Assembly (NCBI GenBank): GCA_902768665.1
Contig: CACXMA010000004.1
Span: forward strand, 1-64,000
DNA length: 64,000 nt
Direction: 5' to 3'
Source of the DNA: an uncultured Bacteroidia bacterium
GTDB lineage: Bacteria; Bacteroidota; Bacteroidia; Bacteroidales; UBA932
Shown here: one piece after another, positions 7,044 through 16,164 of the stretch
Layout: each line of letters opens with the position of its first letter
Numbering within the stretch: position 1 is the first letter of the stretch
Position numbers and translations under genes: made by a program
Notes under the pieces: generated by a model
Database searches by the model: none
What the model saw: only the letters and a program-made list of their open reading frames with translations
Told to the model about the DNA's origin: nothing

Positions 7044-8498
7044 TCAGAGATTATCCAAATACTTGTCCTTCACGCGGCCGCGGCGGCCGGTGCGGAAGAT
7101 CATGGGGAGCGTGGAGAGGTCGAGGGCTTGCAGGACGGCTTCGGCGGCAGCGGGATCCTGAGCCATGAACCCATCCATGTCCACCAGCAGGATGCGGGTT
7201 CCGGGATGGGCGGCGCGGAAGGCATCCAGCGCTGCCAGCAGTTCCCGGCAATGCTCGCAGGTGGGGGAGTAGAATACGATGCGGTGATCCTTGCCGCAGA
7301 GGCGGCGGAGGCGGAAAACACCGGTCTTCGCGCGGTCTCCGCGCCTTAGCAGCGTGCCTTGAACTTTCAGCTTCGGAATGCGCGCTCCGACGGGCGCGAG
7401 ATCCATCAGCGAGACGGAAAGGGAAGCCGGGGAGTAGACGCTCAGCCTGTCATTTTCCGTCCACCAGATGTCCGGATGGCCGAGGATCTCCTGCCGGGCC
7501 AGCGTGTCCGCGCCGAAGCGGAGGTCGTGTCCACGGTGGGTCATGGCGTAGTGGAAAAGCGCGGCTGTCAGAATCTTGTAGGTGCGGGGATTGTCCTCTG
7601 TGCGACGGCGGATCATGGAATGGACTTCCCCGACGGTGCCACCGGTCGCCATGACGGTTTCGATAAGCGCTTCGGCATCGTCCCACACCTCTCCTTCATA
7701 GAGGTCCAGTTCATTGGACAGGAGCGTCTCCAGCGCTGTGGCGTCGAGCCGGCGGCCGATGATAATACCGCCTGGGTCGACCAGGAGCAGCTGCGGGGTC
7801 TGCGTCACGCCGTAGAGCCGCTGGTAGTCGGAGGCGATCTCCGGGTCCCATGCATGGACGGCAAGGCGCCGGAACGGGTCATTGTTTTCCAGGTATGCCG
7901 ACCAGGCCTCCCGGTCCCCGTCGGTGTTGACGGCATAGAAGGCGACATCGGCACGGCGCTGGGCCAGGACGGCCGATACCTGCGGGGTCGTCAGCCGGCA
8001 GGTCGCGCAGCCGGGAGAGTAGAAATAGAGGACCGTATAGCGGCCGGTCCCGCCGCCCGGGCAGACGGTGATGCTTTCCCCGAGCAGGTTTTTCAACGTC
8101 AGCTGCGGAGCCGGAGCCCCGATGAGGGAACTGCGGTTGAATTCCGCAAAGGCGAAGGCGTTGTAGTAGTCCAGCTCGTTGTACATCTCCACCTTCCCGC
8201 TGAAAAACCACTCGTCGAGGATGTGCACGGCGACATTCTCCGCGCCCATCCACTTGGCGCCGAGGTAGCGGTCATAGAGCCGGACGGCCACCAGCTGGCG
8301 GTCGAGCGAATCCTTGCAGCTTCCGATGAGAAAGTCGCATTCGGCCTCCTGTTCGGCCAGGGGATAGTTTGCGATGGCGTCGACATAATCGTCGACCTTC
8401 TCCGTCAGCATGGCGCGCCGCAGCGAGTCCGTCGGGGCCTGCGCAAACAGGGCTCCTGACAGGACAGCGGTCAGCAATATGCAGAGGAAACGCTTCAT
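7044..8498 (-). CDS. Exported double-thioredoxin-fold protein (DUF5106-like)
   Basis: A 484-residue protein with an N-terminal signal peptide (ends near LFAQA, residue 21). It has a helical N-terminal region, a TlpA/AhpC-like thioredoxin domain with CATC at 164-167 (FYSPGCATCR), a middle helical region, and a second thioredoxin-like segment near the C-terminus with CEHC at 414-417 (FYSPTCEHCR). Both motifs keep the CxxC spacing of active redox sites. A periplasmic thiol-disulfide role is inferred. It is the last gene of the lon-ung-coaD run; its ATG abuts the coaD stop. Confidence 0.82.
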   Translation of the reverse strand: MKRFLCILLTAVLSGALFAQAPTDSLRRAMLTEKVDDYVDAIANYPLAEQEAECDFLIGSCKDSLDRQLVAVRLYDRYLGAKWMGAENVAVHILDEWFFSGKVEMYNELDYYNAFAFAEFNRSSLIGAPAPQLTLKNLLGESITVCPGGGTGRYTVLYFYSPGCATCRLTTPQVSAVLAQRRADVAFYAVNTDGDREAWSAYLENNDPFRRLAVHAWDPEIASDYQRLYGVTQTPQLLLVDPGGIIIGRRLDATALETLLSNELDLYEGEVWDDAEALIETVMATGGTVGEVHSMIRRRTEDNPRTYKILTAALFHYAMTHRGHDLRFGADTLARQEILGHPDIWWTENDRLSVYSPASLSVSLMDLAPVGARIPKLKVQGTLLRRGDRAKTGVFRLRRLCGKDHRIVFYSPTCEHCRELLAALDAFRAAHPGTRILLVDMDGFMAQDPAAAEAVLQALDLSTLPMIFRTGRRGRVKDKYLDNL

Positions 8499-8957
8499 CT
8501 ACAGAACGATGCCTTCGGGGATGAATGCGCTGTAGTCGCCGCCGTGACGGAGGATATCGCGGACGGCGGAGGAGGAGATGTGGGCGAATTCCTGGGCCGT
8601 CGGGATGATGATGGTCTCGATCTCGGGGGCGAGGCGGCGGTTGGCGTCGGCGACGGAACGCTCGGTCTCGAAGTCGATCATGTTGCGCACGCCGCGGACG
8701 ATGTGGCGGATGCCCATCCGGCGGCAGCAGTCGATCGTGAGGTCGGAATACTGGATGACGGAAACGCCGGGAATGCCCCGGGTCGCCTCCTCGATGATGG
8801 CGACGCGCTTGTCCATGTCGAAGAATCCGCGCTTGTCCTGGTTGATGCCGACGGCGATGACGATCTCGTCGAACATCGTCAGGGCGCGCTTGAGGATGTT
8901 GAGATGCCCGGCGGTGAAGGGATCAAAGGAGCCGGGGAAAAGGGCGACGGTTTTCAT
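8499..8957 (-). CDS. coaD: Phosphopantetheine adenylyltransferase
   Basis: A 152-residue enzyme catalysing 4'-phosphopantetheine + ATP to dephospho-CoA, the penultimate step of coenzyme A synthesis. It shows the nucleotidyltransferase signature GSFDPFTAGHLNIL near the N-terminus and the C-terminal ISSSAVRDI motif. Start MKTVALFPGSF was chosen because this is the canonical N-terminus and the ATG overlaps the ung stop by 4 nt. Codons further upstream lie in ung. Confidence 0.96.
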   Translation of the reverse strand: MKTVALFPGSFDPFTAGHLNILKRALTMFDEIVIAVGINQDKRGFFDMDKRVAIIEEATRGIPGVSVIQYSDLTIDCCRRMGIRHIVRGVRNMIDFETERSVADANRRLAPEIETIIIPTAQEFAHISSSAVRDILRHGGDYSAFIPEGIVL

Positions 8958-9622
8958 AACTGCCAGTCTATCGGGGATTTGCCTTCCCCGCGGAGGATTT
9001 CGTTGGTTTTCGAGAAGTGGCGGCAGCCGAAGAAGGCGCCCCCGGCGAGCGGGGACGGATGGGCTGCCATGAGGATGTGGTGCCGGCCGGGGTCGATCAG
9101 CGGAGCCTTCGACTTGGCCGGGTTGCCCCAGAGCAGGAAGACCACGCCCTCGCAGCGGTCGGAGATGGTCCGGATCACGGCGTCCGTGAAGGTCTGCCAG
9201 CCGATGGCCCGGTGCGAGGCGGGCTCGCCGCTCCGGACCGTGAGATAGCTGTTGAGCAGCAGTACGCCCTGTCGGGCCCATTTCTCAAGGTTCGGCCGGC
9301 CGCTCATCGTGATGCCGAGGTCGTCGTGGATCTCCCGGAAGATGTTCTTCAGCGACGGGGGCGCCGGGACGCCGTCGGGCACCGAGAAGGACAGGCCCAT
9401 CGCCTGGCCGGGCCCGTGATAGGGATCCTGGCCGAGGATGACGGCCTTGACCTGCGGCAGGGGAGTCAGCTCAAAGGCGCGGAAAATGGCCCCGCCGGGC
9501 GGGAAAATGGTCTTTCCGGCCGCCTTTTCGGCATAGAGCGTCCGGACGAGCTCCGCGAAATAGGGCTTGTCGAACTCGGCCGCAAGGGCCTCTTTCCAAG
9601 AGGCTTCTATCTTGACTTCCAT
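8954..9622 (-). CDS. ung: Uracil-DNA glycosylase
   Basis: A 222-residue family 1 UDG that excises uracil from DNA. Motif GQDPYHGPGQAMG holds the catalytic Asp66; the minor-groove loop appears as HPSPLA in the C-terminal third. Start MEVKIEASW was chosen: upstream codons belong to lon, whose stop is at 9624-9626. It lies in the lon-ung-coaD operon with a 1-nt gap upstream and a 4-nt overlap downstream. Confidence 0.96.
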   Translation of the reverse strand: MEVKIEASWKEALAAEFDKPYFAELVRTLYAEKAAGKTIFPPGGAIFRAFELTPLPQVKAVILGQDPYHGPGQAMGLSFSVPDGVPAPPSLKNIFREIHDDLGITMSGRPNLEKWARQGVLLLNSYLTVRSGEPASHRAIGWQTFTDAVIRTISDRCEGVVFLLWGNPAKSKAPLIDPGRHHILMAAHPSPLAGGAFFGCRHFSKTNEILRGEGKSPIDWQL

Positions 9623-9623
9623 A

Positions 9624-12029
9624 TCAGAAGACGAAGGAAAGGACTTCGTCGATGGTCTTGACGTAGTGGAACGCGAGGCCCTCGACATACATTGCCGGAA
9701 TATCCTCGACGTCCTTGCGGTTCTCCTCGGAGATGACGATCGTATGGACGCCGGCGCGCTTGGCGGCGAGGATTTTCTCCTTGATGCCGCCGACGGGCAG
9801 GACCCGGCCGCGTAGGGTCATTTCTCCCGTCATGGCAATGCCGTGGCGGAGCGCTTCCCCGCGAAGGGCGGAGACCATGGACGAGACCATCGTGATGCCC
9901 GCGGAAGGGCCGTCCTTGGGCACGGCGCCCTCGGGAACATGGACGTGGAGGTCCTTGGCGGCATATTCTTCGGCGGTCAGTCCGGCGAGCTCGGGATGGG
10001 CCTTGATGTACTGGTAGGCGATCTGGGCGGATTCTTTCATGACGTCGCCGAGGTTGCCGGTCATCGTGAGGCTGCCCTTGCCCTTGGAGACGGAGGTCTC
10101 GACGAAAAGGATCTCGCCGCCCATTTCCGTCCAGGCCAGGCCTGTGACCACGCCGGGGCCTTCATTGCCCTTCTGGCGGTCGTGGAAGGAGACGGGAAGG
10201 CCGAGATACTCCTTGAGGTGTTCCGGTTTGAGCGTCTTCGGGATTTCCTCCCCGGTGGCAATTTTCCTGGCCGTGACGCGGGCGATCTTCGCGATCTGCT
10301 TCTCCAGGCCGCGGACGCCGGATTCGTGGGTGTACTGGTCCACGATAGCGGCGAGGGCCGGCTTGCCGATGGAGAGCTGCCCCTTCTTGAGGCCGTGCTC
10401 CTCGGTCTGCTTCGGGATGAGGTAGCGGCGGGCGATCTCGTACTTCTCCTCGGCGAGATAGCCGGAGATGTCGATCATTTCCATACGGTCGCGAAGTGCC
10501 GGTTGGATCGGGGCGATGGCGTTCGCCGTGGTGATGAACATCACGTTCGAGAGGTCGTAGTCGAGGTCGAGATAATTGTCGTGGAAGGAGTTGTTCTGCT
10601 CAGGGTCAAGCACTTCCAGCAGTGCCGAGGCGGGGTCGCCCTTGAAATCGCTCGCGAGCTTGTCGATCTCGTCGAGCACCAGCACCGGGTTGGAGGTGCC
10701 GGCCTTCTGGATGCCGCTGAGGATGCGGCCCGGCAGGGCGCCGACATAGGTCTTGCGGTGGCCGCGGATCTCGGCCTCGTCGTGCATGCCGCCGAGGGAG
10801 ATGCGGACGTACTTGCGGCCGAGGGCGCGGGCGATGGACTTGCCGAGGCTCGTCTTGCCGACACCGGGAGGGCCGTAGAGGCAGAGGATCGGGGACTTCA
10901 TATTGCCCTTGAGCTTAAGGACCGCAAGGTATTCGATGATGCGTTCCTTGACCTTGTCGAGGCCGTAGTGGTCGTCGTCGAGAACCTGCTTGGCGTGTCC
11001 CAGGTCGAGGTTGTCCTTGGAGCACTCGTCCCACGGCAGATCCAGCAGGAACTGGATGTAGTTGTACTCAATGGCGTATTCCGGCGTGCTGGGGTTGAAG
11101 CGCTGGAGCTTCTGCAGCTCGCGGGAGAAGACTTTCTTCATCTCCGCGGGCCATTTCTTCTTGTCGGCCTTTGCGCGGAACTTGTCGATGTCCTCGCCCT
11201 CGTCCATGCCGAGCTCCTCCTGGATGGTGCGGAGCTGGTTGTTGAGGTAGTACTCGCGCTGCTGCTGGTCAATCTCGCGCTGGACCTTGCGGTTGATTTC
11301 CTGCTTGATGTCGAGGAGCTGGATCTGGGTGCCCAGCACGGTCAGAAGGCGCATGGCCCGCAGCGACATGTCGGTCACGCCGAGGAGCTCGGCCTTCTCG
11401 TTGAAGTTCTCGACCTCGACGGTCGTGGCGATGAAATTGACGAGGAAATGGAAATTGTCGATCTGGTCAAGCATGTCCGCGGCCTCGCGGGGTGCGCCGG
11501 AGGACAGGCGGATGACCTTCGCCGCGCGCTCGCGGAGGGTCTGCGCCAGCATCTTGGTGCTGTCGTCGTTGCCGTCCGGGGAGGTTTCTTCATGGAAGGA
11601 GACGGAAGCCTCGAGGTAAGGGTCGACGGAGAGGATGTCCTTGAGCTCCACGATGCCCAGGGCCTGGACCACGGCGGTCAGCGAACCGTCCGGCATCTCC
11701 AGGGTCTTGAGCACGCGGGCGACGGAACCGAAGGGATTGAGGTCCTTCAGGCCGGGATCCTCCACATTCGGGTCCGACTGGGGAATCGCGGCGATGAGCA
11801 TGCCTTCCTTCTCGGCCTTGCTGACGAGCCGGCGGGATTTCTCCCGGCCGATCGTGATGGGGAAGATGGCTCCTGGGAAGACCGCCACCGCCCTGAGGGC
11901 GAGGACGGGAAGCACGTCGGGAAGGGAATCCTTGTCGAGGCCGCCGGCCATGGGATCACCCTGGATGGGGATAATTCCCATCTCGATGCCGCCTGTGGAG
12001 AAATATGTCTTTTCGCGTTGTTTTGTCAT
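9624..12029 (-). CDS. lon: ATP-dependent protease Lon
   Basis: An 801-residue protein with the N-terminal Lon substrate-binding domain, a coiled middle segment, an AAA+ module (Walker A GPPGVGKTS, Walker B LVLDEID) and a C-terminal S16 peptidase domain with catalytic Ser709 (PKDGPSAGIT) and Lys750 (GGIKEK). It degrades misfolded and regulatory proteins in the cytoplasm. It heads the minus-strand operon; a TAATTTCG sequence near 12053-12060 could be its promoter box. A 742-codon frame on the opposite strand is an artefact of high GC. Confidence 0.97.
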   Translation of the reverse strand: MTKQREKTYFSTGGIEMGIIPIQGDPMAGGLDKDSLPDVLPVLALRAVAVFPGAIFPITIGREKSRRLVSKAEKEGMLIAAIPQSDPNVEDPGLKDLNPFGSVARVLKTLEMPDGSLTAVVQALGIVELKDILSVDPYLEASVSFHEETSPDGNDDSTKMLAQTLRERAAKVIRLSSGAPREAADMLDQIDNFHFLVNFIATTVEVENFNEKAELLGVTDMSLRAMRLLTVLGTQIQLLDIKQEINRKVQREIDQQQREYYLNNQLRTIQEELGMDEGEDIDKFRAKADKKKWPAEMKKVFSRELQKLQRFNPSTPEYAIEYNYIQFLLDLPWDECSKDNLDLGHAKQVLDDDHYGLDKVKERIIEYLAVLKLKGNMKSPILCLYGPPGVGKTSLGKSIARALGRKYVRISLGGMHDEAEIRGHRKTYVGALPGRILSGIQKAGTSNPVLVLDEIDKLASDFKGDPASALLEVLDPEQNNSFHDNYLDLDYDLSNVMFITTANAIAPIQPALRDRMEMIDISGYLAEEKYEIARRYLIPKQTEEHGLKKGQLSIGKPALAAIVDQYTHESGVRGLEKQIAKIARVTARKIATGEEIPKTLKPEHLKEYLGLPVSFHDRQKGNEGPGVVTGLAWTEMGGEILFVETSVSKGKGSLTMTGNLGDVMKESAQIAYQYIKAHPELAGLTAEEYAAKDLHVHVPEGAVPKDGPSAGITMVSSMVSALRGEALRHGIAMTGEMTLRGRVLPVGGIKEKILAAKRAGVHTIVISEENRKDVEDIPAMYVEGLAFHYVKTIDEVLSFVF

Positions 12030-12066
12030 ATACTTGGATTAAGGACTGCGAAATTACGGATATTAT

Positions 12067-12097
12067 TTTGATTTCTAAAAAAATAAGTGTAATTTTG
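12067..12097 (+). promoter_or_regulatory. Promoter of the HU gene
   Basis: TTTG (12067-12070), a 19-nt spacer, then TAATTTTG (12090-12097): a textbook Bacteroidota -33/-7 pair. It gives an AT-rich leader of roughly 50 nt before the ATG at 12155. Confidence 0.8.
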
Positions 12098-12154
12098 TGC
12101 CCGTTTTGGAAGGTAACTAACCAAATCTTAATTTAATACATAAACTATTTTATC

Positions 12155-12436
12155 ATGACTAAGGCAGACATCGTCAACGAAGTTGCGAAATCAACCGGAA
12201 TTGAGAAAATTACCGTTCAGACAGTTGTTGAATCCTTCATGGAGAGCGTCAAAGGTTCCCTGATCAAGGGTGAGCCCGTCTATCTCCGTGGCTTCGGTAG
12301 CTTCATCATCAAGCACCGTGCCGAGAAAGCCGCCCGGAACATCACCAAGCACACCACGATGACCATCCCGGCCCACGACATCCCGGCCTTCAAGCCCGCC
12401 AAAGTTTTCACCGCTGCTGTCAAGGACAATAAATAA
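12155..12436 (+). CDS. HU/IHF-family DNA-binding protein
   Basis: A 93-residue nucleoid protein that bends DNA as a dimer. It shows the HU fold: N-terminal helices (MTKADIVNEVAKSTG), the GFGSF turn at 49-53, and the DNA-contacting arm carrying IPAHDIPAFKPAK. The leader lacks a Shine-Dalgarno sequence and is AT-rich, typical of highly expressed genes in this phylum. The COX24-like ribosomal protein gene follows after 27 nt and may be co-transcribed. Confidence 0.95.
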   Translation: MTKADIVNEVAKSTGIEKITVQTVVESFMESVKGSLIKGEPVYLRGFGSFIIKHRAEKAARNITKHTTMTIPAHDIPAFKPAKVFTAAVKDNK

Positions 12437-12463
12437 TCATTCATATATTAAAATTGTTAAACC

Positions 12464-12553
12464 ATGCCTAGCGGAAAGAAAAGAAAAAGGCATAAAATGG
12501 CAACGCACAAGCGTAAAAAACGCTTGCGCAAGAACAGACACAAGAAGAAATAA
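12464..12553 (+). CDS. AURKAIP1/COX24-domain small basic protein
   Basis: A 29-residue, extremely basic peptide beginning MPSGKKRKRHKMATHKRKK. It matches the short protein conserved through Bacteroidota and annotated as AURKAIP1/COX24 domain, a family related to mitochondrial small-subunit protein mS38 and bacterial bS22; it is probably a small-subunit ribosomal protein. It is short enough to be missed by gene callers. It sits between the HU gene and RNase G, as expected in this phylum. Confidence 0.88.
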   Translation: MPSGKKRKRHKMATHKRKKRLRKNRHKKK

Positions 12554-12584
12554 TCCGTTTATTTCCTCTGTGTTACCATTTTAG

Positions 12585-12634
12585 CTTTCAGCTGAAAGAG
12601 ATGGGCTGGACGGGGGATCCGGACAGCCCTTTTT
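12585..12634 (+). promoter_or_regulatory. Palindrome and terminator-like stem ahead of the RNase G gene
   Basis: A perfect 14-nt palindrome CTTTCAGCTGAAAG (12585-12598) is followed by GGGCTG (12603-12608) pairing with CAGCCC (12624-12629) and a T5 run. This could be the terminator of the HU/COX24 unit or an attenuator in the rng leader, since rng starts at 12656. Confidence 0.45.
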
Positions 12635-12655
12635 ACGTAAGTTTGTGTCCAGAAG

Positions 12656-14218
12656 ATGGAATCTGAGAAACCCGACAAAGACTTGATCGTCGACGTAACG
12701 TCGAAGGAAGTTCACATCGCCCTGATGGAAAACGGCAGGCTGATTGAACTCAACAAGGAGTCGAGCCAGGGAGACAATTTCACGGTGGGTGACGTCTACC
12801 TCGGTAGAGTCAAGAAACTCCTGCCATCCCTGAATGCCGCCTTTGTCGATATCGGAGACCAGAAAGACGCATTTGTCCACTACCTCGACCTGGGTCTGTA
12901 TTTCACGGCTTTTGACGAATTCGTCCGCCGCAGCAACCCCAACACGGACAACGGTGCGCTCTACCAGAGCATCTCCCTCGGCCCGATCCTCGCGAAGGAA
13001 GGCCGCGTGGAGGACCACCTCAAACCGGGCCAGATGATGGTGGTGCAGATTGTCAAGGAACCGATCTCGACCAAGGGGTCCCGACTGACCGCCGAGATTT
13101 CACTGGCAGGACGCAACATTGTACTCCTCCCCTTCGCCGAGAAGGTGAGCGTATCCCAGAAAATCGCCTCCAAGGAAGAGAGGCGACGCCTCGAGACCCT
13201 CGTGCGGAGCATTCTTCCCAAGAATTACGGAGCCATCATCCGGACAGCATCCGAAGGCAAGAAAGCCGCGGTGCTTGTCGCGGAACTCAAATCCCTCGTC
13301 GAAAAGTGGGAGAGCTCCTGGCAGAAGATAGCCCGCAACAAGACCACCCAGCTGCTGTTCACCGAATACAGCAAGACCACCGCGATCCTCCGCGACCTGC
13401 TCAACGACTCGTTCTCCAACATTTACATCAACGACGAGCGGATCTACGAGGAAACCAGGAAATATATCGCTCTGATCTCTCCCGAGCAGGAAAAGATCGT
13501 CCATCTCTACAAGGACGCCAAGCCCATCTTCGAACATTTCGAGGTCAACCGGCAGATCAAGAGCGCTTTCGGACGGGTGGTGCCGATGCGGCAGGGGGCC
13601 TATCTGGTGATCGAATCGACGGAAGCGATGAACGTCATCGACGTCAACAGCGGCATCCGCTCGAAGAGCACCGACCACGAGGAGACGGCCTTCCAGGTCA
13701 ACTGTGCCGCCGCGGAAGAAATCGCCCGGCAGCTGCGCCTGCGGGATATGGGCGGCATCGTGATCGTCGACTTTATCGACATGCACGACAACGACCACAA
13801 GAACGCCCTCCACAAGCTCATGCAGGACCTGATGGAAGACGACCGGGCCAAGCACAACGTGCTCCCGCTCACAAAACTGGGACTCATGCAGATTTCCCGC
13901 CAGCGGATCCGTCCCGCGACGGAGATCGCGACCGAAGAGAAGTGCCCCGTGTGCCACGGCACCGGCAAGATCACTTCCAGTGCGGTCATCGACGAGGAAA
14001 TCGAACGCCAGCTGGCGTATTATGTTACGAAAGGAACCAGGAGCTTTATCCTCAAGACGAGCCCGATTCTCGGCGCCTATCTCAAGCGGGGACTGTTCGG
14101 CTCCTTCGTGGCGAAATGGAAAAAGAAGTACAAATGCAAGGTGGAAGTCGCTGAAGACACGGACTTCACCGTCCTGCAGTTCGAAATCTGTGATGAAAAA
14201 GGAGGCAAGCTCGACTAG
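12656..14218 (+). CDS. rng: Ribonuclease G/E family endoribonuclease
   Basis: A 520-residue enzyme, the size of RNase G without the long C-terminal scaffold of RNase E. It contains an N-terminal S1 domain (about 40-125), catalytic acidic residues in AMNVIDVNSG and GGIVIVDFIDM, and a zinc-link motif CPVCHGTGK. It cleaves single-stranded A/U-rich RNA, trimming the 16S rRNA 5' end and degrading mRNA. Start chosen at MESEKPDKDLIVDVTSKEV, the first ATG of the frame. Confidence 0.94.
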   Translation: MESEKPDKDLIVDVTSKEVHIALMENGRLIELNKESSQGDNFTVGDVYLGRVKKLLPSLNAAFVDIGDQKDAFVHYLDLGLYFTAFDEFVRRSNPNTDNGALYQSISLGPILAKEGRVEDHLKPGQMMVVQIVKEPISTKGSRLTAEISLAGRNIVLLPFAEKVSVSQKIASKEERRRLETLVRSILPKNYGAIIRTASEGKKAAVLVAELKSLVEKWESSWQKIARNKTTQLLFTEYSKTTAILRDLLNDSFSNIYINDERIYEETRKYIALISPEQEKIVHLYKDAKPIFEHFEVNRQIKSAFGRVVPMRQGAYLVIESTEAMNVIDVNSGIRSKSTDHEETAFQVNCAAAEEIARQLRLRDMGGIVIVDFIDMHDNDHKNALHKLMQDLMEDDRAKHNVLPLTKLGLMQISRQRIRPATEIATEEKCPVCHGTGKITSSAVIDEEIERQLAYYVTKGTRSFILKTSPILGAYLKRGLFGSFVAKWKKKYKCKVEVAEDTDFTVLQFEICDEKGGKLD

Positions 14219-14235
14219 AGCCTGCCTCTTTTTTT
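14202..14235 (+). terminator. Rho-independent terminator of rng
   Basis: GAGGCA (14202-14207) pairs with TGCCTC (14223-14228), with an inner GCTC/GAGC stem, and T7 follows. The stem overlaps the rng stop codon. Confidence 0.75.
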
Positions 14236-14250
14236 ATAAGGTGTGCGGGA

Positions 14251-14934
14251 TTAGTTGCGCCGCTGGGCGAGCAGGATGTAGTAGACGAGGGTCGCCAGGG
14301 AGCCGATGGCGGCGATGACGTAGGTGTAGGCGGCCCATTTCAGGGAGTCGACGGCCATGGGGCGTGTCTCGTAACTGACGAGGTTGCTGTCCCCGAGCCA
14401 GTTGATGGCGCGGCGGCTGGCGTTGATCTCCACCGGGAGGGTGATGAAGCTGAAGAGGGTCGTCAGGGCGAAGAGGCCGATGCCGAACCAAAGCAGCTGC
14501 GGGAAGCTTTCCACCATGAGGACACCGGCCAGCAGGACCCACTGGACGATGTTGCTGGAGAACTGGACGACAGGCACGAGGGCCGTGCGCATCTTCAGCG
14601 GGGCGTAGCCGGTGGCGTGCTGGACGACATGGCCGCACTCGTGGGCGGCGACGGCCGCGGCGGCGACGCTGCTGCCGTAGTATACGCCTTCGCTGAGGTT
14701 GACGGTTTTTGTCTGGGGGTTGTAGTGGTCCGTGAGGGTGCCCTTGATGCAGGTGACCTTGACGTCGTGGATATTGTGGTCCAGGAGCATGCGCTCGGCC
14801 ACCTGTGCGCCGGTCATGTTGGAACCGCTGGGAATTTTGGAGTATTTCTCAAAGCGCGAGGTAAGGGTCTTCTGGATGATGAAACTCAGTACCATCACCG
14901 CGATCATGATGATCCAAATCGTTGCTGTTGACAT
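14251..14934 (-). CDS. Membrane zinc metallopeptidase (YugP family)
   Basis: A 227-residue protein of the neutral zinc metallopeptidase family typified by B. subtilis YugP. It has an N-terminal transmembrane helix (IWIIMIAVMVLSFII), the zinc site HECGHVVQHA with catalytic glutamate, and two to three hydrophobic helices towards the C-terminus. Substrates are unknown in this family. Start MSTATIWI was chosen because the TATTTTTG box at 14956-14963 would leave no leader for the ATG at 14982. Confidence 0.87.
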   Translation of the reverse strand: MSTATIWIIMIAVMVLSFIIQKTLTSRFEKYSKIPSGSNMTGAQVAERMLLDHNIHDVKVTCIKGTLTDHYNPQTKTVNLSEGVYYGSSVAAAAVAAHECGHVVQHATGYAPLKMRTALVPVVQFSSNIVQWVLLAGVLMVESFPQLLWFGIGLFALTTLFSFITLPVEINASRRAINWLGDSNLVSYETRPMAVDSLKWAAYTYVIAAIGSLATLVYYILLAQRRN

Positions 14935-14955
14935 TTCTTTTCTGTTTTGGTTCGG

Positions 14956-14963
14956 CAAAAATA
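14956..14963 (-). promoter_or_regulatory. Promoter -7 box of the zinc metallopeptidase
   Basis: TATTTTTG on the minus strand, 22 nt before the chosen ATG at 14934. It is divergent from the alr promoter at 15029-15036. Confidence 0.65.
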
Positions 14964-15028
14964 CAAACAAAATGCGAACCAAGCGGCAATTCCTGACGTT
15001 TTCATGAAAAAATGTCAGTAAAAAATCG

Positions 15029-15036
15029 TAAATTTG
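15029..15036 (+). promoter_or_regulatory. Promoter -7 box of alr operon
   Basis: TAAATTTG, which overlaps a possible TTG start at 15034 and so argues for the ATG at 15061 as the true alr start. Confidence 0.65.
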
Positions 15037-15060
15037 CCAAAATATCTGCCACCATCGCGC

Positions 15061-16161
15061 ATGAAGGAAGACGACTTTTCAAGGCTGGAGCTCTCGCTCC
15101 CCGCTGCCCTTGAGAATTATAAATATTTCCGCTCCCTGCTGGACCCTGCGACCCGCCTGCTGGTGCTGGTCAAGGCCAACGCGTATGGCCACGGGGCCGT
15201 CGAGTTCGCGGCCATGATGCAGCGCGCCGGCGCGGATTATCTCGCCGTGGCCCTGCCGCTGGAGGCCGTGGAGCTGCGCCGGGCCGGTATTTCCCTGCCG
15301 ATTCTCGTGCTGACGGCCGGAACGGATTTCTTCGAGGAGATCATCCGCTACCGCCTTGAGCCGGGCATCCCGAACCTCTATACGCTGAAGGCCTTCGCCG
15401 CCGCGCTGCGGGAAAAGGGCCTGAAGGATTATCCCGTCCATATCAAGCTCGACACCGGCATGCACCGTCTCGGTTTCATGACCTCCGAGCTCGATGCGCT
15501 GACACAGGCCCTCGCGGATATGCCCGAGGTCCGCGTCCGGTCGTTGTACTCGCACCTGTGTGTCGCGGAAGATCCGGAGGAGGACGCCTTCACGCTCGGC
15601 CAGCTGCGACTTTTCGCCGAGAATACGGCCCGCATCGCCGCCGGCATCGGATACATGCCCCTGCGCCACATCCTCAACTCCGCCGGCATCGAACGCTTCC
15701 CGCAGTACCAGTACGACATGGTCCGCCTCGGCATCGGCATCTACGGCATCAGCGCCCTTCCCGGCGTGAAGCTCTCGCCAGTAGCGTCCCTGAAGGTCAA
15801 AGTCCTGCAGGTCAAGCAGCTCGGGGAAGGGGATACAGTCGGTTACGGCCGCTGGGGCAAGGCCCACGAAGGGACGGTCATCGCGACGATTCCCGTCGGA
15901 TACGCCGACGGCATCGACCGCCACCTCGGCCGCGGCAACGCCTCGTTCTCGCTGAACGGGCACCGCGTGCCGACCATCGGCAACATCTGCATGGACATGT
16001 GCATGCTCGACGTGACGGGGGTTCCCTGCGCGCCCGGCGACACGGTAACGGTCTTTGGGGAAGACCCGACCGCCGGGGAGCTGGCCGAAGTCCTTGGCAC
16101 GATCCCTTATGAAATCCTGACCTCCGTTCCGCGCCGGATCGAGCGGGTCATTATCCGATAA
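15061..16161 (+). CDS. alr: Alanine racemase
   Basis: A 366-residue PLP enzyme interconverting L- and D-alanine for peptidoglycan. The PLP lysine is Lys38 in VKANAYGHG, and the second catalytic base is the tyrosine of TVGYGRWG in the C-terminal beta domain. Start at MKEDDFSRLEL was chosen because the promoter box covers the upstream TTG. It is the first gene of alr, DJ-1, small hypothetical and tadA, all with gaps of 4 nt or less. Confidence 0.95.
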   Translation: MKEDDFSRLELSLPAALENYKYFRSLLDPATRLLVLVKANAYGHGAVEFAAMMQRAGADYLAVALPLEAVELRRAGISLPILVLTAGTDFFEEIIRYRLEPGIPNLYTLKAFAAALREKGLKDYPVHIKLDTGMHRLGFMTSELDALTQALADMPEVRVRSLYSHLCVAEDPEEDAFTLGQLRLFAENTARIAAGIGYMPLRHILNSAGIERFPQYQYDMVRLGIGIYGISALPGVKLSPVASLKVKVLQVKQLGEGDTVGYGRWGKAHEGTVIATIPVGYADGIDRHLGRGNASFSLNGHRVPTIGNICMDMCMLDVTGVPCAPGDTVTVFGEDPTAGELAEVLGTIPYEILTSVPRRIERVIIR

Positions 16162-16164
16162 GCT

